Part shown: one piece after another, positions 63,050 through 64,000 of the stretch
Numbering within the stretch: position 1 is the stretch's first letter
Layout: each line of letters starts with the position of its first letter
Source of the DNA: Mangifera indica
Taxonomy: Eukaryota; Streptophyta; Magnoliopsida; Sapindales; Anacardiaceae
Assembly: GCF_011075055.1 (NCBI RefSeq)
Contig: NW_025401121.1
Coordinates: 124,001-188,000, forward strand
Direction: 5' to 3'
DNA: 64,000 nucleotides
Notes under the pieces: generated by a model
The model's input: the letters and a program-made list of their open reading frames with translations, nothing else
Told to the model about the DNA's origin: nothing
Database searches by the model: none
Made by a program: the position numbers and the translations under genes

Positions 63050-64000
63050 ATATTGGTCATCACATCTCAATGGCCTTGAATGGTCACTCACGCCCACCCT
63101 TCCCCCCTCCTTACCCTCGCCCATGTGCATAGTGGAAATAGCCAAAAGCACCCACCATTCCATTTACATATCCTAAAACCCCCACGTGGTTGAAAATATC
63201 CTAAAACCTTCACCATGCAAATCATGCGTGGATAAAAAATATTTAAAAAATTTACCCCAACTTCAACATTTGTCACTACACGTGATTCACATGGTGATTG
63301 CAAATCACATGTGGTGATGAAAATCATCCTAAATCTTCCATTTTCAAACCAAATTTTACCATTAATCGATTCCACATCTATTCTAAGACAAAGTCATTGA
63401 CAAATTTCATGAATATTACAAAGGATTCAAGGTATTTCACACAAAGTTCAACTAGTGAACTTGAGCTCCAAACTCTAAGAAAACTATTACAAAACGGCTA
63501 AATCTCAATATTATAAATTAATAATCATGATAAGGAACAATATACTAATCTTTTTGCTTATTTTAATTTTTGAAAATTGAGTAAAATTGTCGAAAATGCA
63601 TTCAGACTTCTAAGTATGTGTGGTTTTAGTGGGTATACAAGATGAATATGTGAGATTTCAATGTTGGAAATGAATTTAAGGTTCCTTTATATATGAACAT
63701 TTTCTTTAAAGTATAATGTTTTAGTTATATTCATAAAAACGCTACAAAGTAGGTACCCTCAATTTTGATCATTTTAGGTCATTTCCCTTCAAATATTGAC
63801 TTGGACGAAAGAGACTTATCATTTTCTAAGGAGTGACTTACGTTTGCACATCTAAGGTTTGGCTTTAAAACATTGTTTTCACCCCTAACTGGCATAAATA
63901 CAACTTTTCCACCCAAATTTAAGCATATATAACATTTCACCCTCAAAGTTAACTTTGTTGATGAAGCAACAATGTTAGAAATTGATATGACCATGTTATC
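63050..64000. other. Right flank of E6, no gene seen
   Basis: A short C-rich patch (63,090-63,125) and A+T-rich DNA. From about 63,840 to 63,960 (AACTGGCATAAATACAACTT, then CCACCCAAATTTAAGCATAT) the texture resembles MULE terminal regions, but no matching inverted partner was found. Confidence 0.4.

Noticed and set aside
63088..63375. Minus-strand 95-residue open frame with Trp/Arg-rich end
   Set aside because: No start context, exon border or family pattern. It overlaps a C-rich patch in a transposon flank.

Overview
This is eukaryotic, and almost certainly eudicot plant, nuclear DNA: very A+T-rich, with intron-split genes (GT/AG borders), plant-specific families (X8 plasmodesmal callose-binding type; PHD/GNAT proteins of the IDM1 type) and plant transposons (Ty1/copia, hAT, Mutator-like elements carrying an Ulp1 protease gene, MITEs). 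Nothing bacterial is present, and long open frames are rare because most coding material is decayed transposon. The species cannot be named from the sequence.

Layout. 1-185: end of an Ulp1-type transposon gene. 185-4,800 (minus strand): a tandem duplication of an IDM1-like gene, with one nearly full-length but broken copy (TPL-binding domain, PHD fingers, GNAT) and one short copy that keeps an undamaged GNAT domain but lacks the PHD exons. 4.8-12.7 kb: no gene; a copia remnant, a MITE, a doubled repeat and an LTR with primer-binding site. 12.7-19.1 kb: a decayed Mutator-like element (MULE) with convergent DUF1985/Ulp1 (+) and transposase (-) genes. 19.1-20.5 kb: small repeats and a MITE.

20,553-56,497 (minus strand): one X8-domain, PDCB-like gene. 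Exons 1 and 2 (56,170-56,497; 56,028-56,061) carry the signal peptide and the six-cysteine X8 domain. An exon that fits in phase and carries the Thr/Pro linker and GPI-type tail lies at 20,553-20,811. If this join is right, intron 2 is about 35.2 kb and filled with transposons: a 5-kb unit bounded by direct repeats, a copia element with both LTRs (27.0-34.0 kb), a nest of hAT remnants (34.2-41.4 kb), two 5.1-kb Ulp1-MULEs in inverted orientation 29 bp apart (41.58-51.90 kb), and a 3.67-kb fold-back Ulp1-MULE (52.15-55.82 kb) with terminal inverted repeats and an 8-9 bp target-site duplication.

56.6-64 kb: A+T-rich DNA with degenerate repeats, then another Ulp1-MULE (transposase N-terminus +, DUF1985 -), split by a 2.47-kb solo LTR (59,928-62,401) flanked by a perfect 5-bp duplication ATTCA.

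The unifying feature is one superfamily of Ulp1-carrying MULEs that recurs at least six times, mostly with transposase and protease genes pointing at each other. Two of these insertions form long inverted repeats inside the intron of a host gene. Read-through of that gene could make hairpin RNA against the family, a layout like maize Mu killer; this last step is inference.
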